Source of the DNA: Phalacrocorax aristotelis
Lineage: Eukaryota > Chordata > Aves > Suliformes > Phalacrocoracidae
Reading direction: 5' to 3'
Assembly: GCF_949628215.1 (NCBI RefSeq)
Contig: NC_134280.1
Span: forward strand, 1,684,501-1,748,500
Length of the DNA stretch: 64,000 nucleotides
The notes under the pieces are model-generated. The model made no database searches and had not been told where the DNA came from. It was given only the letters and a program-made list of their open reading frames with translations. Shown piece after piece: positions 27,900-40,100 of the stretch; the first letter of the stretch is position 1; each line of letters opens with the position of its first letter. A program made the position numbers and the translations under genes.

Positions 27900-28875
27900 T
27901 TATGATGGGAGGAACAGTCTCAGACACAATTTGTGTCTATTCTCAACAGTAAACACGTCACAAAAGCTGCTGCGCTAGTTATAATTCATCTCGTTTCAGT
28001 CCTATTAGAGATTCAAAGTACCTTCCTTCTTCCATATGCTGAACCTGAACTCCTTAAGAACAGGATGGTAATTTACAAGGGAAAACAAACACCTGTATCT
28101 CATACATTTCTTCTCCCTCTTCTTGTGAATCTCCTGTGGATTTGCAGCCTTCACTGCCTTCGGGAGTCAACGTTACAGTTCCTAGAGGTTACTTTGAAGT
28201 TCACTGCAAGTACTAAATCACACCTTGTGTCTTTTGGATGCACAGAAGCACATGATGTGCCCTGTGAATGACTGCTCTGGAAATTACAAACTCGGAACCT
28301 TGCAGCTTCTGTCAAGGTTCAGTTTTCATGAACTCCCCTTTAGTAAATTACATTGCTAAAAATATTTGGAGTGAGACGAGAATCTGCTCCGTCTGCATTT
28401 GAGACTTGATCCTAATGTTTTTATATGGCAGAGAGAATCCATCTTTTAAAACGATTGTTTCAGCTAGAGCTAAGAGTTTAAAAGCAAGCTTACAAGTTAA
28501 GTATCTTTCATGAATGAAGAAAGAATCATAAGAGCATCAATTCTCTTGTAGGTCAAGTGACTTCTGATAAAAGAGGTTCTTAATATGCTTACTTCGGTTT
28601 TCTCTTCCGCGTATCGGAGACATTTGGTATATTAGCTTCAGTGAAGAAAACTTACAAGACTCCGGCTTCATGATGGCAAAGGTCAAACACTAACATAACT
28701 GAAACCAATTCAGAAGCCACTAAAGCATTACAGAAACTAGGTACTTCAAGATCCTGGTATTTTGTCTGTTTGAAGTGGAAAAATTATTTATAAAGTACAG
28801 AGAAACATATGAGGCAATTACTTCCAAAAAAAAAAAATCTATGACCTTCAAAGATAGCTTAGACTTGGTACTTAC

Positions 28876-29017
28876 CCCTCAGAGCAGGCAGCAGAGACCT
28901 CTCTTTCTTGTCGTCACATTTATTACATTCACTAAAGTACAGAAGTAAAAAGACGTCCACAAGCACCCACATGAGAGAAGTGGCTAGAACCACCTTGCAG
29001 TAAACAAATCTCCTCAT
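28876..29017 (-). CDS. GALNT13: GALNT13 first coding exon (residues 1-47), polypeptide N-acetylgalactosaminyltransferase 13
   Basis: The family transfers GalNAc from UDP-GalNAc to Ser/Thr, starting mucin-type O-glycans in the Golgi; GALNT13 is the neuron-enriched close paralogue of GALNT1. The exon reads, on the minus strand, a protein starting [15 protein letters not shown]. As I recall vertebrate GALNT13, all 47 residues match; GALNT1 differs at several positions (MRKFAYC start, DEKKERG). Residues 1-7 form a basic cytosolic tail, about 8-28 a hydrophobic signal anchor (type II membrane protein), and 29-47 the stem start with a [10 protein letters not shown] motif. The start is supported by an in-frame TAG at 29033-29035, six codons upstream. 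The exon ends after the first base of codon 48 (phase 1) at a GTAAGT donor (GT at 28875-28874), where the known protein continues with Ala, a GCN codon. The stem remainder, catalytic domain and lectin domain lie in exons beyond the left edge. No defect is visible. Confidence 0.95.
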
Positions 29018-29124
29018 TGCTTTACTTGGTTTCTAGCTCAAATGCCGAGGAAAGACAGCAGTTGCCGAGAAGTATCAGACTCCCACAGTTAATATCCGAC
29101 GCGGAAGCAAAGACAAGCATCCCA
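29018..29124 (-). other. GALNT13: 5' UTR part of GALNT13 exon 3, with splice acceptor
   Basis: On the minus strand the coding exon is preceded by 107 nt of leader. Just upstream is a strong acceptor: a run of twelve T followed by CTTTGCTTGCAG, with the AG at 29126-29125 and the exon starting at 29124. No other AG lies in the pyrimidine tract. The leader contains an in-frame stop for the main ORF (29033-29035) and a complete short upstream ORF (29120-29022). The acceptor is seen directly; its use is inferred from the quality of the site and the adjoining GALNT13 coding sequence. Confidence 0.85.
29022..29120 (-). other. uORF4 of the GALNT13 leader (32 codons), ends 4 nt before the main ATG
   Basis: An ATG at 29120-29118 (G at -3, C at +4) opens 32 codons within exon 3, ending at TAA 29024-29022. 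The main GALNT13 ATG starts at 29017, so stop and start are separated by only four bases, in a different frame. It does not depend on the identity of exons 1 and 2. Confidence 0.6.
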
Positions 29125-29808
29125 CTGCAAGCAAAGAAAAAAAAAAAGGCTGAATTGGCTAACAAGGACATGCAGTGAACTGAAAAACTTACAGGAAAGT
29201 GCAGCGAGGAGATGTTTGAAGTATCTGTTTCTTTCCACACATGCAGGTACTTTGTTTCCTACAGTCCTGCTACGAATACCGACCATTTTGAATTGCACGT
29301 GTCATGGACAGGCTACATAAGTAGCCTTCATTTAGAAACACGTTTTATATAAGTTATGACATATGTAATATGTGTTAACATACATTAATATCTACATATT
29401 ACATGCAATGTAACAACTTTTCATAAAGATTACACAAAAAGACAACAAAGCAGTGTTAGCAGGCACTGCTGACGTCCATCATTCTATTAAACATTAGACA
29501 GAGATACTAACACAAAGAATAAAACCAAAATTTTCCTTTTCCTCAAATAATGTGTTTACAAAGCTATCCTAAATGTGGCCTCTCAACACTAAAAGCAAAT
29601 CAATTTTTCTCTTGCGGAAAAGTTATGAACACCATGTTACCACCACCAAAAACGCCTTGCAAAAGAATGCTGCAGTCACCCACCACCATATTTAGGCTCT
29701 CGCCTGCAGCAGTAAGTTGGGTCAACAAAAGCTACGTGCGAGGGCCCCCCACCTCCTCCCAGCGCAGAGCTGCGCGTTAGACGGCTGGCTGTAAAACCTT
29801 ACGCTTAC
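29125..29808 (-). other. GALNT13 intron 2 (684 bp, predicted)
   Basis: Bounded by the exon-2 donor and exon-3 acceptor on the minus strand. AT-rich, with a pyrimidine-rich end next to exon 3. No other feature is seen. Confidence 0.6.
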
Positions 29809-29857
29809 CGTTATCGGCTGCGTTCCATGTCAGGGTGGGCAGTCCCGCTTTGGCCAT
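29809..29857 (-). other. uORF3 of the GALNT13 leader (exon 2 part)
   Basis: An ATG at 29857-29855 in a strong context (AGC ATG G) reads 16 codons to the exon-2 donor, leaving one base. After joining to 29124 it continues 16 codons and stops at TGA before the main start, giving a 32-residue peptide. It would compete with uORF2 for scanning ribosomes. Confidence 0.45.
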
Positions 29858-29873
29858 GCTCCCGAAGTGCCAT
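29811..29873 (-). other. uORF2 of the GALNT13 leader (20 codons)
   Basis: An ATG at 29873-29871 with A at -3 and G at +4 opens 20 codons ending at TAA (29813-29811), wholly inside predicted exon 2. It starts one base after the uORF1 stop codon. It overlaps uORF3 in another frame. Confidence 0.45.
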
Positions 29874-30954
29874 CTTAGCACTGCACCGCTGGATAACTTT
29901 CCAAGTGCCTACAAAAGAAAAGTCCTTATCACTTGACTGTCTTCTCTAGTACATAAAGAAGTTTCTTAGAATTAAAAAAAGCTCTCCTAAGTTTTGTCCA
30001 CATTTTAACCTATCTTAAATAGATGTCATTTTATACATAGCACTTATCTTCGTTGTGAAAAACCTTCAGCTTTTCAATCCAGCAGTACCACAACTGGCAA
30101 CTTCCCTGGTTTAACTCGCTCCTGGCCCAGCCTTCTTGGCGCATCGTTGCACTCCTGCCACGCTCCCTCACCCCGCCACATTACTTTCCCCTAAAACAGA
30201 TCTCCGTCCCTCCCGGAGCGACCTCCCCGAGGAGCACCCCGTCACATCAGCCCGCACCGCACGCAGGGAGACGGGAGTCAGACGACCGGTCCAGTTCCAC
30301 TCCTTGTTTAAACAGCAGCATACGAGGTGAGAAACTGCGCGGAGGGAGCTTCCGTAGCAGGTCGTTTTCATTTTAAGTAGTTCCCAAATGTAAGAAATTT
30401 ACATTACATCTTAATTATATTTCATTTGAACCAATGAGATGGAGCGATCTAAATACAGTTTTTCAAATTATTCTTGAAGTGCTATTTTACTATGTAATCG
30501 TTATTAAAGTTTTCCATCTGTCTTAAACATAAACAAAACCAGTAGCTTTTTCTTGCTGCAGTGATTCACCACCAGTTGATTTAAAATTTCAAGGGCTCAG
30601 GAATCCTTGTTTCAGGTTAGCACAATTCATTTCCATGCTAGTCAACAGGAACGGTTTAATTATAGGAAGAAAATTACGAAGAAAAAAACAAATTAACAGA
30701 GATCTTTATTAGAAAAAAAAAAAAAAAGAGAGGAGAAAACAGCTGAAGTGTTAATTCTCCCCACGCAGCCTCTGTCACCATGGTGGCTGTAATTGGCTTT
30801 TGTGGTGGTGAGCACAATAGTTATTTGTTCAGCACCAGCTGAGATACAAAGGCACTTCCTCCCCAAGCTCTTAATAATACAGAGGAATTTTTTTCTTCAT
30901 CAGTTCTTCTTTTAATACAAGCGAGTAAAGCTCAGAAGCGTAGCAGTCATCGAC

Positions 30955-31110
30955 GGGCGATGGGAACGCTCTTCCGTTCCCAGTGCCGTGCAGCTTTCAA
31001 ACAAATAGCCCGTAGAGGAACCACCGCAGCCTGCTGCGCCGCCTCAGCGAGCTGCGCCGGGTGCGGGAATAAGGGCGGCGCAACAGGCTCTCGTAAAGTC
31101 CGCACCAACG
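30955..31110. other. CpG-rich patch in GALNT13 intron 1
   Basis: About 150 bp with frequent CpG (GCTGCGCCGCCTCAGCG and neighbours), about 1 kb upstream of predicted exon 2 in the gene's direction. No exon could be defined. Confidence 0.4.
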
Positions 31111-34100
31111 ACGGCAAACGTCTCTTTTGCAATAGTTCACATTCAGATTCAATATCCCTCTCCTTCCTTAAACAAAAATAAAACCCGCTTTAATCTTCTG
31201 AAGCCCGGCTAATCGAGGGTACTTGCACTCCCACGGATGCGCGGCACCTCACTACGGGGACAGGCAGCGCAGCCCGCTGCAAAACGCCTTTGGCCTCAAG
31301 CTCGAACCATTAACCTAGTCCTGGGTTGCTTTGCTACAGATGTGAGGATTACTAGTGACAAAAAGCCAAGCCTCCTACTCTCCATGTCCTGTAAATACCT
31401 TTTTTTTTTTTCTTAAACGAAGAAATGAAAGAAAATATTTCATTGCCCAGAGAAAAACCACCAGCAGCTATTGTAACGCGTCCAGCCCGTCACCCTGCAA
31501 ACGCACAAATAAATGCCTGTAGGAAGTCTGATCTGCTGTTAAGCACGGGGCACCTGGGGAGACTCCATTTTTCCTTGGGACATAAGTTTCAAATTCACGC
31601 GGCAAGAGCCACCTCTCTGGGGTGGGAGGGAGCTTTCAGAGGCACAGGGCAGGGGCTCAGTCCCACCGCTGAATCCAGCGGGTGCCTCACCGATGAGGTG
31701 CCTCGCTCGTGTGGGGTGAGGAAGATCAAACGGTTGAAGAGGGCCCACCTGCGTCCCGCACGGACTCTGGGTGAGAGCCACCCTCCCTGCCGCAGCAGGG
31801 CTGGCCAGCCCAGCCCTTTCTCTGGGCGTACGTGAGGCCAGGGGGAAACCAGAACCAGGTACCAGCCGTAACGGTTCAGGCGCTGCTCAGTTCAAACTGC
31901 TCCCACGTGTGCCCGAGAGCTCCCGGGCTCCACCTAACCTCACCGCAAACAATCCTCAAATTGGCTTATATTTCAAATGAGGTTTATTTGAACAAATAAA
32001 ATCAGCCAAAATCCATACATATTGAATTCCAAATGGATACACATCCATCACCGGGATAGGCTAACTGACCTTTTTTTTTTTTCCTTCGATCAAGCGCTTA
32101 AGTTGAATTTGGAAAAAAACCAAATACTTTCAGACAGAATGATTCTTTTAATGAAATGAAAGTTTATCATTTAAGATTTTTTATTTCACCTAGCTCTGTT
32201 TCAGGACAGAAGTATCTCCCCTTTCCCTTCCTTCCCCTTCCCTGAACCTCACATTTGCACAAAAAATTCACAATCATTTTGACTAGCCACGATAGCATTT
32301 TTCAGCAAGTACTAGAAATAAGAAAAAAAAAAAAAAATACGCAAAACTAGGGCCAGGCAAACAGGAGCAAGGTTCTCCTGCTCCAATTTGAGATAAAACA
32401 CAGAAGAAAAAAATTTCATCACAGTCCAGACCACTCACACTGATCTCAGGACATTTCTGCCAATCTCCACGTTCCTCTCAACACACCTGTGGATTCTGAA
32501 GGCTTTTCAGTCCCCCAAGTGCTTTATATTACAATTCCTTAAGAGATAATTAATATGTCTTTAAAAAACCGTATCAGATGCAAAGTTTTACACCAAGAAC
32601 TAGATACAAACGGCTGCTAACCCAAAAAACAGAACAGCAGCATGCCTTTGGCTGCCTTCCCAAGCTTTCTTAGCAGAAAATAAGAAACTTAAGCAAAGAC
32701 TCATGGCTATTGTAAGATTCATGCCAACCATTTTCTCCACCTTCCTCCCAAGTACAGACACCGCTGACCTGCTTACTCTGCACGTGGAGCACAAGCCACT
32801 CACGTGCGAAAGCAAGGTTTGAAGGTGTACTCCTCAATTCCTGCCACACCAGCACTACGTAAGAGGAGGGCTGAAAGTTCAAGCACTTACAAAAACCCAG
32901 AAACAAATAAACAAAAACCCCCAGAACCCACGAAGAGCCAGGACTGGGGAGTGTAAGGCAATTCCCAAAGCACGTGCGCATTGTGACTTCGTCACCCACA
33001 TCTCCGACCAGCCTTCGGCGCTCGGCCGCCCTCAGCACCCGGCCCTTCCACCACAGCACCCTGGTTTCAGTCTCCCAGCTGGGGCTGCTTCCGTCCCACC
33101 CTTCCCTAAGCCCACGCCCCAGCCTCCCTTGGCTCTCCCACCCCGCCACAGAGAGAAAGGCAGCCTTTCCTTGCCGGGTGCCGCCGCCTCCTCTCGCTTC
33201 CCAAGGCCCATTTACCAGTTTTTAACATTTCCTTGTTCAGGTATTTCAGCTGCCCAGGCTGCACTCTCCGTGCTCTTCTCCACTCTTTTCCTCTCCACCC
33301 CCAGCCTCCTCTTCTGAGAAGCTGATTCTCTCTTTGCCTCCACACACCTGTTTCTCTGCAAGGGCCAGGCTCCTCTTCTGCTCGGCTCAGCCTCTTCCCC
33401 CCCAGCCCGGCTCTCCTCCTGCCTGCACTCAAATAAATGGGACCCTCCCGCGGTTCTGTCTGGGCTGGCCGCAGCCCAGAGCAACACCCGCACAGGACGA
33501 CCGGCAGGCACGTGGGATGCAACAGCCAAGACACAGTCCGGTCACCAACAGCCACGAGCACAGGAACCCTCGACGTACAGAGCACCAAGGTTTTCAGGGA
33601 GAGGAGGAAAGTAAATAGAAGTGGTAGCTCAAAACCCCAGCATAAGAATAAAGCTAATTTAAAGACAGTAATCTAGCAGCAAAGCAGCGAGGGAAATTCC
33701 TGCCCTAAAAAAACTGCAGTTTGGCAGTGTTATATGCAATAAAACCAAGGTTTTATAATAGAAAACAGTATGCAAATTTAGAAATCATCTGCTTTTCCTA
33801 AAACTGCCACAGTAAAATGCTGTGGTAAGAGAATGTTATGGAGGTTGCAAATCCAAGCTCTGAAAAACTGGCAGAATTAAAGATAGCTGCAAAACCTTGA
33901 CTTGCCTTTCTCACGTACTAAAAAAATTCCCCTCTGCAGAGCCCACTTTCGCTGAGCGCACACAGCAGATCAGAGTTGGTAAAATGAAGCAACTGTTCAG
34001 TATTTCTTCTTTTAACTCCCCACACAGCCCCACGCCCTATTAATTTAATGCCAGCCAAGCCATGCACAGAATGCACAATATTTAATTTTCTCAGGGGCTC

Positions 34101-35619
34101 AAAGCCACGGCATTCATCACAACTCTATCCAGTTGCCTCAAAAGCTTTTAATTCACTTTCACAATATCTCTGGGAGATTAAAAAAAAAAGGTATTATCCC
34201 CTCTGTAGAAACAACGGGAGCACAGACTGAGGCCAAGACTTTGAAAAGCATTCCCCAGTTTCCGCTCCCCTGGTGACGTTCCTGGAGTTACACCCGTCAA
34301 AGTTTGACCTGCAGCCCACGTCGGTGCATTGATTCAACAAAAGCTGGTGTTTTCCTACCAGGGCTGAGAAGGGGCCGGCCCCTCGGTCTCACCTGCCTGG
34401 ATCCCTGAAAGCCATCCCTCCCCTCCGACACCGCTCTGGCAGGATAGGCATCGGGGGGAGCGTCAGCTCCGCTCCGTCCCCGGGCGCGCTCGCCAACGCT
34501 CATACTGGCGGGAGAAAGAGGAAGATGAAAGCTGCCCAAGTGACAGAGGGGCTGTGAAGTGGTAACCATAATCTTCATGTCTTGACTAATGGACTAGAAA
34601 GTATTAAAATCGCAAATATGCTGCACGTAAAAGTTTAATGGAAGTTGTTAACTGAGAGCTTCTAGCCAGAGCGACGCCTTTTTGAAGCACTGAACGTGGC
34701 TTTTTGTAACACGCCTGTTGATTGTCTTCACCTGGACCCCTCTAAGGAGCATCCACCCGTTTCACAGACCAATAGCTTCCTCCAATTGTTTTTGTATTCA
34801 CTCTTTATGAGTGAAGCTTCTGGCAACTTCTGGCTCTGCTGTGGTCTTATGAGACATAAACTGAAGCAACGCGGGGTTTGGGGGTAAGAGAGTCCAACGC
34901 TGCAGCACTTCAGGCACTACACGCAAAAACCACACTCAGAAGAAACTTAATAGAACTTGATCTCCACACATTTTCAAATGGCCACTTTCTGTAAATCAGT
35001 ATGAGCACATCCTTGAGCAGCCCCTTAATCTGTCGCCACTCTTAAGACTCGGTATGAATTAAGTGTCCTAATCCTTGAGGAAGACAGAAATAAACTGTTT
35101 ACAAAAGTTCCTCCAAAGAAAATCAGAATTGCCTGGTTCATCACTCAGCACTGTTACTGATTCAACATAGAAGCACAGTTAGAGTCCTAGACAGAGCCCA
35201 TCCACATCCTAGAGCTGTGATTACATCTTCCAAATTAGTACCAAAACTACTCTGCCCTCACTCCGATCTCCCAAGCCTGTGAGACCCCAACCTGAGCAAA
35301 GCAACTCCTGTTAGCCATCTGTACTCCCGGGAGCACCAAAGTGACTACCAACGCCCAGATGCTTAGGTAAGAAAGGAGACAAATGGCAAATTATTGTTAT
35401 GGAACTATTGTTTCAAAACAAAACCGTCAATTTCTTATGGAATGAAACCTAAAATAGAGCTGAACGCCCTTTTTCAAGTCAACATTGATCTTAATGTTAG
35501 CCATAAAAGCTTAATGAAGTGCCTACAGGAGCGAGGGCCTGACAAAAAAAGCAGCTTAATCTACCGTGTATTATAGGAACATGCACAGGACGTGAGGAGG
35601 AACGCTACACCTCCTTCCT

Positions 35620-35970
35620 TTGCCAGATGTGGCCACATCTGCATTCATTGACAGCGTGCTGCGGTGCAGCATCAGGCAGCGGTTGCTTAGCAACTGGGGG
35701 GCTGCTCCCCAGGGTACCAGGCTCTACCCAAACCCCCCGCAGCCACCCTCCGCCTTCCCATCGGTTGCAAGATGCAGCCCATGTAACTCAGGACACCAGC
35801 CTGGCCTCCCAGGCCCCAGGGAGGTTTCGGGCTCGCCCCTGGGGAGGGGAAGGCGTTTGTTTCCTCCGCTGGTGCTGCCAGGTGGTTCCCGGCTCCTTCG
35901 GCCTCCCCCGGCGCTGAGGCTCAGGCACCCGACAGCTGCGTGGGACCGGCTGGCAGCAGAGGGGATGCGC
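35620..35970. other. GC-rich patch with an RFX X-box in GALNT13 intron 1
   Basis: A 350-bp GC-rich block containing GTTGCTTAGCAAC at 35682-35694, two perfect inverted half-sites that fit the RFX consensus (GTNRCY, one base, RGYAAC). The block is open in several frames on both strands because of composition. A regulatory role is an inference. Confidence 0.45.
35682..35694. promoter_or_regulatory. Putative RFX X-box
   Basis: GTTGCTTAGCAAC is a perfect palindrome around one central base and matches the RFX-family dimer site. Such sites are found in enhancers and promoters of ciliary and neuronal genes. The match is seen directly; use is unknown. Confidence 0.4.
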
Positions 35971-37027
35971 TGAGCAACATCTCGCTGGATACCAAACACC
36001 CAGGAATCCCCCTGCTTCTGCCTCCTGGTCAGCTCACACTGAAGTTTTGCTAAATGCTAGAAGAGCTTTACCCGACAGGCTGATGACAGCAGCAGAGGAA
36101 CAGAAAACACAGCAAACTATGCCCCAGCCATACCTGCATTGCCTCAACAGTGGCTTGCTTTCCCAGAGGACAAGGGATAGAGCCGTGTTTCCCAACCACA
36201 TCACGGTTCTTACTGCAGTTAAGTAGCACACGTCAGGCGCGCACAATGCTTCGCAGCTGAAACGCAGGCTCAAGAGTGCCTATTCCTGATAATCTGTTAT
36301 TTGTACCGGTGGTTCATAGCACAGATTTGATTAAATATCGCTGTATACAGCCACGTGTTTCCACATACTATTTCCCCAGTACCTCTGCATAGCACCAAAC
36401 TACAAACAGAACTCCTCCTCCTTCTCCCCTCTTCCTTTACATCCCTCTAAACTAACAGCACTGAGGGGAAAAAAAATATGCAAGAGGGTTGGGGGGCCAC
36501 GGAAAACTGCCTTGGCTGCCTTTTTGGGGTCTGTATCCATTACTGTACACAGCCTTCAGATGGCAGGCGCATTAGAACGATGACTAAGTGGATGGAGTTA
36601 CATTACTGTTATGACTCCAGCGGTAATTTCCTGCCTTTTCATTATTTAACTGAGGCGTGCTGCATTTTCTAGTGAATCTGTTATTTGTCATGTAGACCAT
36701 TCTTTTAACGTATGCGACTTAACACCTCAGTCAACACTGAAATTTATCTCGTTTGACAACTCTGTATGTTAGCAAGCATCTCAATTCACAGCCTTTCAAA
36801 TGTTCCCCTCATCCATACTCGAAAGAATTCAGGCTAAAGGCAAAGAAATAGAAACCTCAGGATGGCCATGGATACTGTTACGGCACTGACCACAAGAGTA
36901 CTGTACATGAGAATACCAGATCATTTTACGAAGCGGTTAATTCAGACATATTAAATTAGTGCCGTTGACAAATCCTTGTTATGATGCAACATTTGACACT
37001 CAAGTGATGTACGTATTAATGAACACT

Positions 37028-37122
37028 GGTAGTAGCAGACTACTTCATTTTTAAATTATTATTAAATCTTTTAAAATACATTTTAGTGATAGTAGCGGAA
37101 TACTTCATTTTTTAAAAATTAA
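37028..37122. repeat. Short tandem duplication, two ~33-bp copies
   Basis: GGTAGTAGCAGACTACTTCA plus an AT-rich tail (37028-37060) recurs as GATAGTAGCGGAATACTTCA plus a similar tail (37087-37122), offset 58-59 bp. It is a diverged direct duplication in GALNT13 intron 1. Confidence 0.65.
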
Positions 37123-40100
37123 TGCAACTCAGCAGTAAAAGGGTCCATAAAGCCCTCCAGTAAAGCAGCGCTTCAGCCCTTCAGAGCCGATCTATAGTAC
37201 ACATCTGCTCTGTCAGAGCCATTTGGATCAGACGCCTGCAAAAGATGGGGAGGTCAGCTGAAGAGTAACCAGGAAGAACTTTGCTGGAAGAAATTCCCAA
37301 GCAGAAATAAAAGCTATCACAAATGCCTTTTTCACACCTAAGGAAGGCAGACCAGAGCTCAGCTCAACTGAAATCTGAAGTTCCCAGCCTTCACCTCTAA
37401 TAAATCGAAGGATGAACGTGACTGTTTCTCTTAGCTTTCCTGCGATTCACTGAAGCTGCAGGAGTAAAAAACAGACAACAACAACATCTAGGCGCCAGTC
37501 ACAGGAAGACTTGGCGTTATTATTTTTGTCAATCTCTGCTGCAGAGCCAGAGTCCGATGCAGGCAGTGCTGCACCGAATGGCAATTAGCCAGCGCGAACT
37601 GACAAAACTCTATTAAAACATGACCGCATCCACGCATACCAGCACCAGGCTGTCGCGGAACGTGATCTAACAAGCTCGAGTCCACTGCTTAAGCTTTGGG
37701 TAAAATGTGCTACATTGCATTGCAAATTAAATTTATCAGAGTTGCTACGAGAGCAATTATCATTAAAAAACCAAAGAGGTAAGCTTGCTTTAAGAACTAC
37801 TAAGGTTTGCAACCCTATCTTTCTAAGGCATACCTTAATTTTAAAATATACACGTTCAAAATGCATTTTGCCTACAGAAATCTTATGGCTAGATTGATCT
37901 AACCAAACCTTAATATATAATATATACTCTCCAAAAATCATGAATCATCATTTAATACCATAAGCAGTTTATTAATTCATGTACAGCTATCTGAAGAACT
38001 TATAATGCTAGAACTGTCAATCTCCGAGATCAATACAGGAAGCTCTTTCACATTTAGTAAGAAAAAAAGGAAAAAACCCAGGTATTTCTAGTTAGAGCCA
38101 TCCAGTGTTTTGTGTTTTAAGCACTAGTTTCTCCCCCTCTCTCCTTTCCTGAAATAGGCTGCTTGACATTTAAAAATAGACCTATTCTTCATTTTAAAAT
38201 GCATTTCCGTGACTCAGAAATTAAAGTGGAAAAGACTTATTAATTCATCTAACCAAACTTCTTTGTAATACAAGTCTACCCTTTATTTTGCGTTGCTTTG
38301 TTCAGGCTAGAGCCAGGCAATGCCTAGCACCCATCGCCCAGAATCGATACCTCAAAGCGCCACATCCCCAATATCCAGACAAGAAAAGCCTTTTGTGTTC
38401 AGAGCCACCTGCACTGTAAGCCACTTAGCTTGCAAATGATGTCAGGTTTGTGAAGAATTTATCTGGGTTTACTCCCGTCTTTAAAGTCCATGCCTTCAGA
38501 TATTAAGCTTGTATTAAACAGGCTGTTTCTACCAATGTGCTGGCACAAAGCACTAAAAACATAAAGCCAACTAAAAACAAAAAGAAGACAATCCTAAAAG
38601 AATATGGGCACAAACTGAACACCCAAATATCAGAAGACAATCCCAGTTGCTATAATGTGTTGGAAGCTCACAGAAGAAATGCAAAGTCCTCCTCTCATTC
38701 CTTTTTCCACATTCTTCCCCCAAAGGGCAGCCCGTCTAACAACAGATCGAAACAAGTCAGAAGACTTTGGTCACCAACCTCACAGGTCTCTCCTTGCCCT
38801 GACAGTCAGACCTGACATCTCGCCTCTCCCTAACGCACGCCGACTGCCGCACCGGTGACAGGCAGGTATCCCCTAGCAAGCCGCCGCACAACCTCATCAC
38901 AGCTAATTAGCAGACTCAGCTGACTATATTTATTCTGTTTTCAGATGGTGGGTGCTCTCCCACGTACCAGTGAAATGAAAAAGTAACAAGTACTTGAGTG
39001 GTATTGACGACTTGACAGATACCACCCAGGACCAGTTTTCTGGCTCTTCAAACAAGAACAAAATGCTGGAGCCAGTCAGGCAGTGACACAACCACCGGGG
39101 GAAAAGCTACAGAACAAGTATCCGAGGAAGAACACGGCCCAGGCAGCTGCAGCCCCGCGCCAGAGGATTACCCCACGAACCTTTGACAAACGTGTGGCTT
39201 GCCAGCACAGACGCCACGCGTCCCACGGAGACGCAGGAGCAGCTGCCCAGCCACCCCGGCCGTGCCAACGCACTCATCATCAGCATCACGCTAACACTGG
39301 AAAACAGCTGAACATGCACATTGCACCGATCTTGCTGACCAAACGAAGATATTTGTGAGTGAACCCCAAAACTTTAAACAGCTGGAAGCAGAGCATCACC
39401 AAAAAAGTAACCACTGCCTTCTGCAAGAGTCTCCTACACGAGTCCTGTAAGAGTGACTCCTTACGAGGCTGCAGAGCCAAAATGGGCAGCGACCTTCGGG
39501 ACGTCCGCCCGCCTGCGTGTGGGTCAAGCCCGTGGCGTAACCCTGCGCTCAGCACCGTGCATCCCAGGGCAGGGGAGTCGGAGCTCAGCGCTCAGCAGGC
39601 GTCGCCGGCTCCAACCCGAAGGTCAGGCAGGCAGAGAGCCACAGTCAGGCATTCTGGCTGGCGTGGGCCGGGGGGACATACCCGCCAAGGAGCACCCGTG
39701 GCTGCGTCAATGCAGAACAGGCATTTCACCTATTTTGTGAAGAGGGGGGCCTGTCAATCCTTTTTTCTATGTACCAAGGCCAAACGAGCTCCTTTATAAC
39801 ACTGGGAAATGAGAATTCCCTCACCTCTTCCGATCCAACAGAACAGTCTTGAAAAAAATCAAAGTTTGTGAATACTAAAAAGGCCATTTTTGACAACCAC
39901 TAAGTTGCCACATTATACTTGCTCTAACTTAAAACCGACAGTCACAAAAGTAGTACAATATGCAGTCCGATATTTAACTCGTCTCAAAAGTTTTGAGGAA
40001 ACCAGGTTTGTCACAAGTACATAGAGCTCACTATATTGGATTTAGAAAAAACAAAACCACCAAACAAACCTTATTTTCCCATGTTCAAAAAGCGATGTGC

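Larger units (their letters stand above)
14419..28875 (-). other. GALNT13 intron 3, right part: no exon recognised
   Basis: About 14.5 kb of AT-rich sequence ending at the exon-3 donor. It holds the LTR stub at 17159, the homopurine tract at 19569 and the 27853 repeats. Longer open frames occur at 15890-16372 (160 codons), 21045-21521 (158) and 24563-25087 (174), none with recognisable domains. I see no other transposon that I can name. Confidence 0.65.
29809..29908 (-). other. GALNT13: Predicted non-coding exon 2 of GALNT13 (100 nt)
   Basis: On the minus strand a 100-nt segment is bounded by a good acceptor (TTTTCTTTTGTAG, AG at 29910-29909) and a strong donor (AACG then GTAAGC, GT at 29808-29807). 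It is richer in GC than its surroundings and lies 684 bp upstream of the coding exon, in the same orientation. It contains two ATGs in good context (A at -3, G at +4), neither in frame with GALNT13, so it is leader rather than coding. That it is spliced into GALNT13 mRNA is an inference from paired splice sites and position; I cannot confirm it without transcript data. It could instead be an unused pseudo-exon. Confidence 0.65.

Noticed and set aside
29022..29240. 72-codon minus-strand frame overlapping exon 3
   Set aside because: It runs through the pyrimidine tract and acceptor of intron 2, so only its last 32 codons (uORF4) could be in mRNA. The real coding frame is the GALNT13 frame from 29017.
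31290..31320. GGTTCGAGC on the minus strand, like a tRNA B box
   Set aside because: The match breaks after GGTTCGAGC, and there is no A box or cloverleaf around it.
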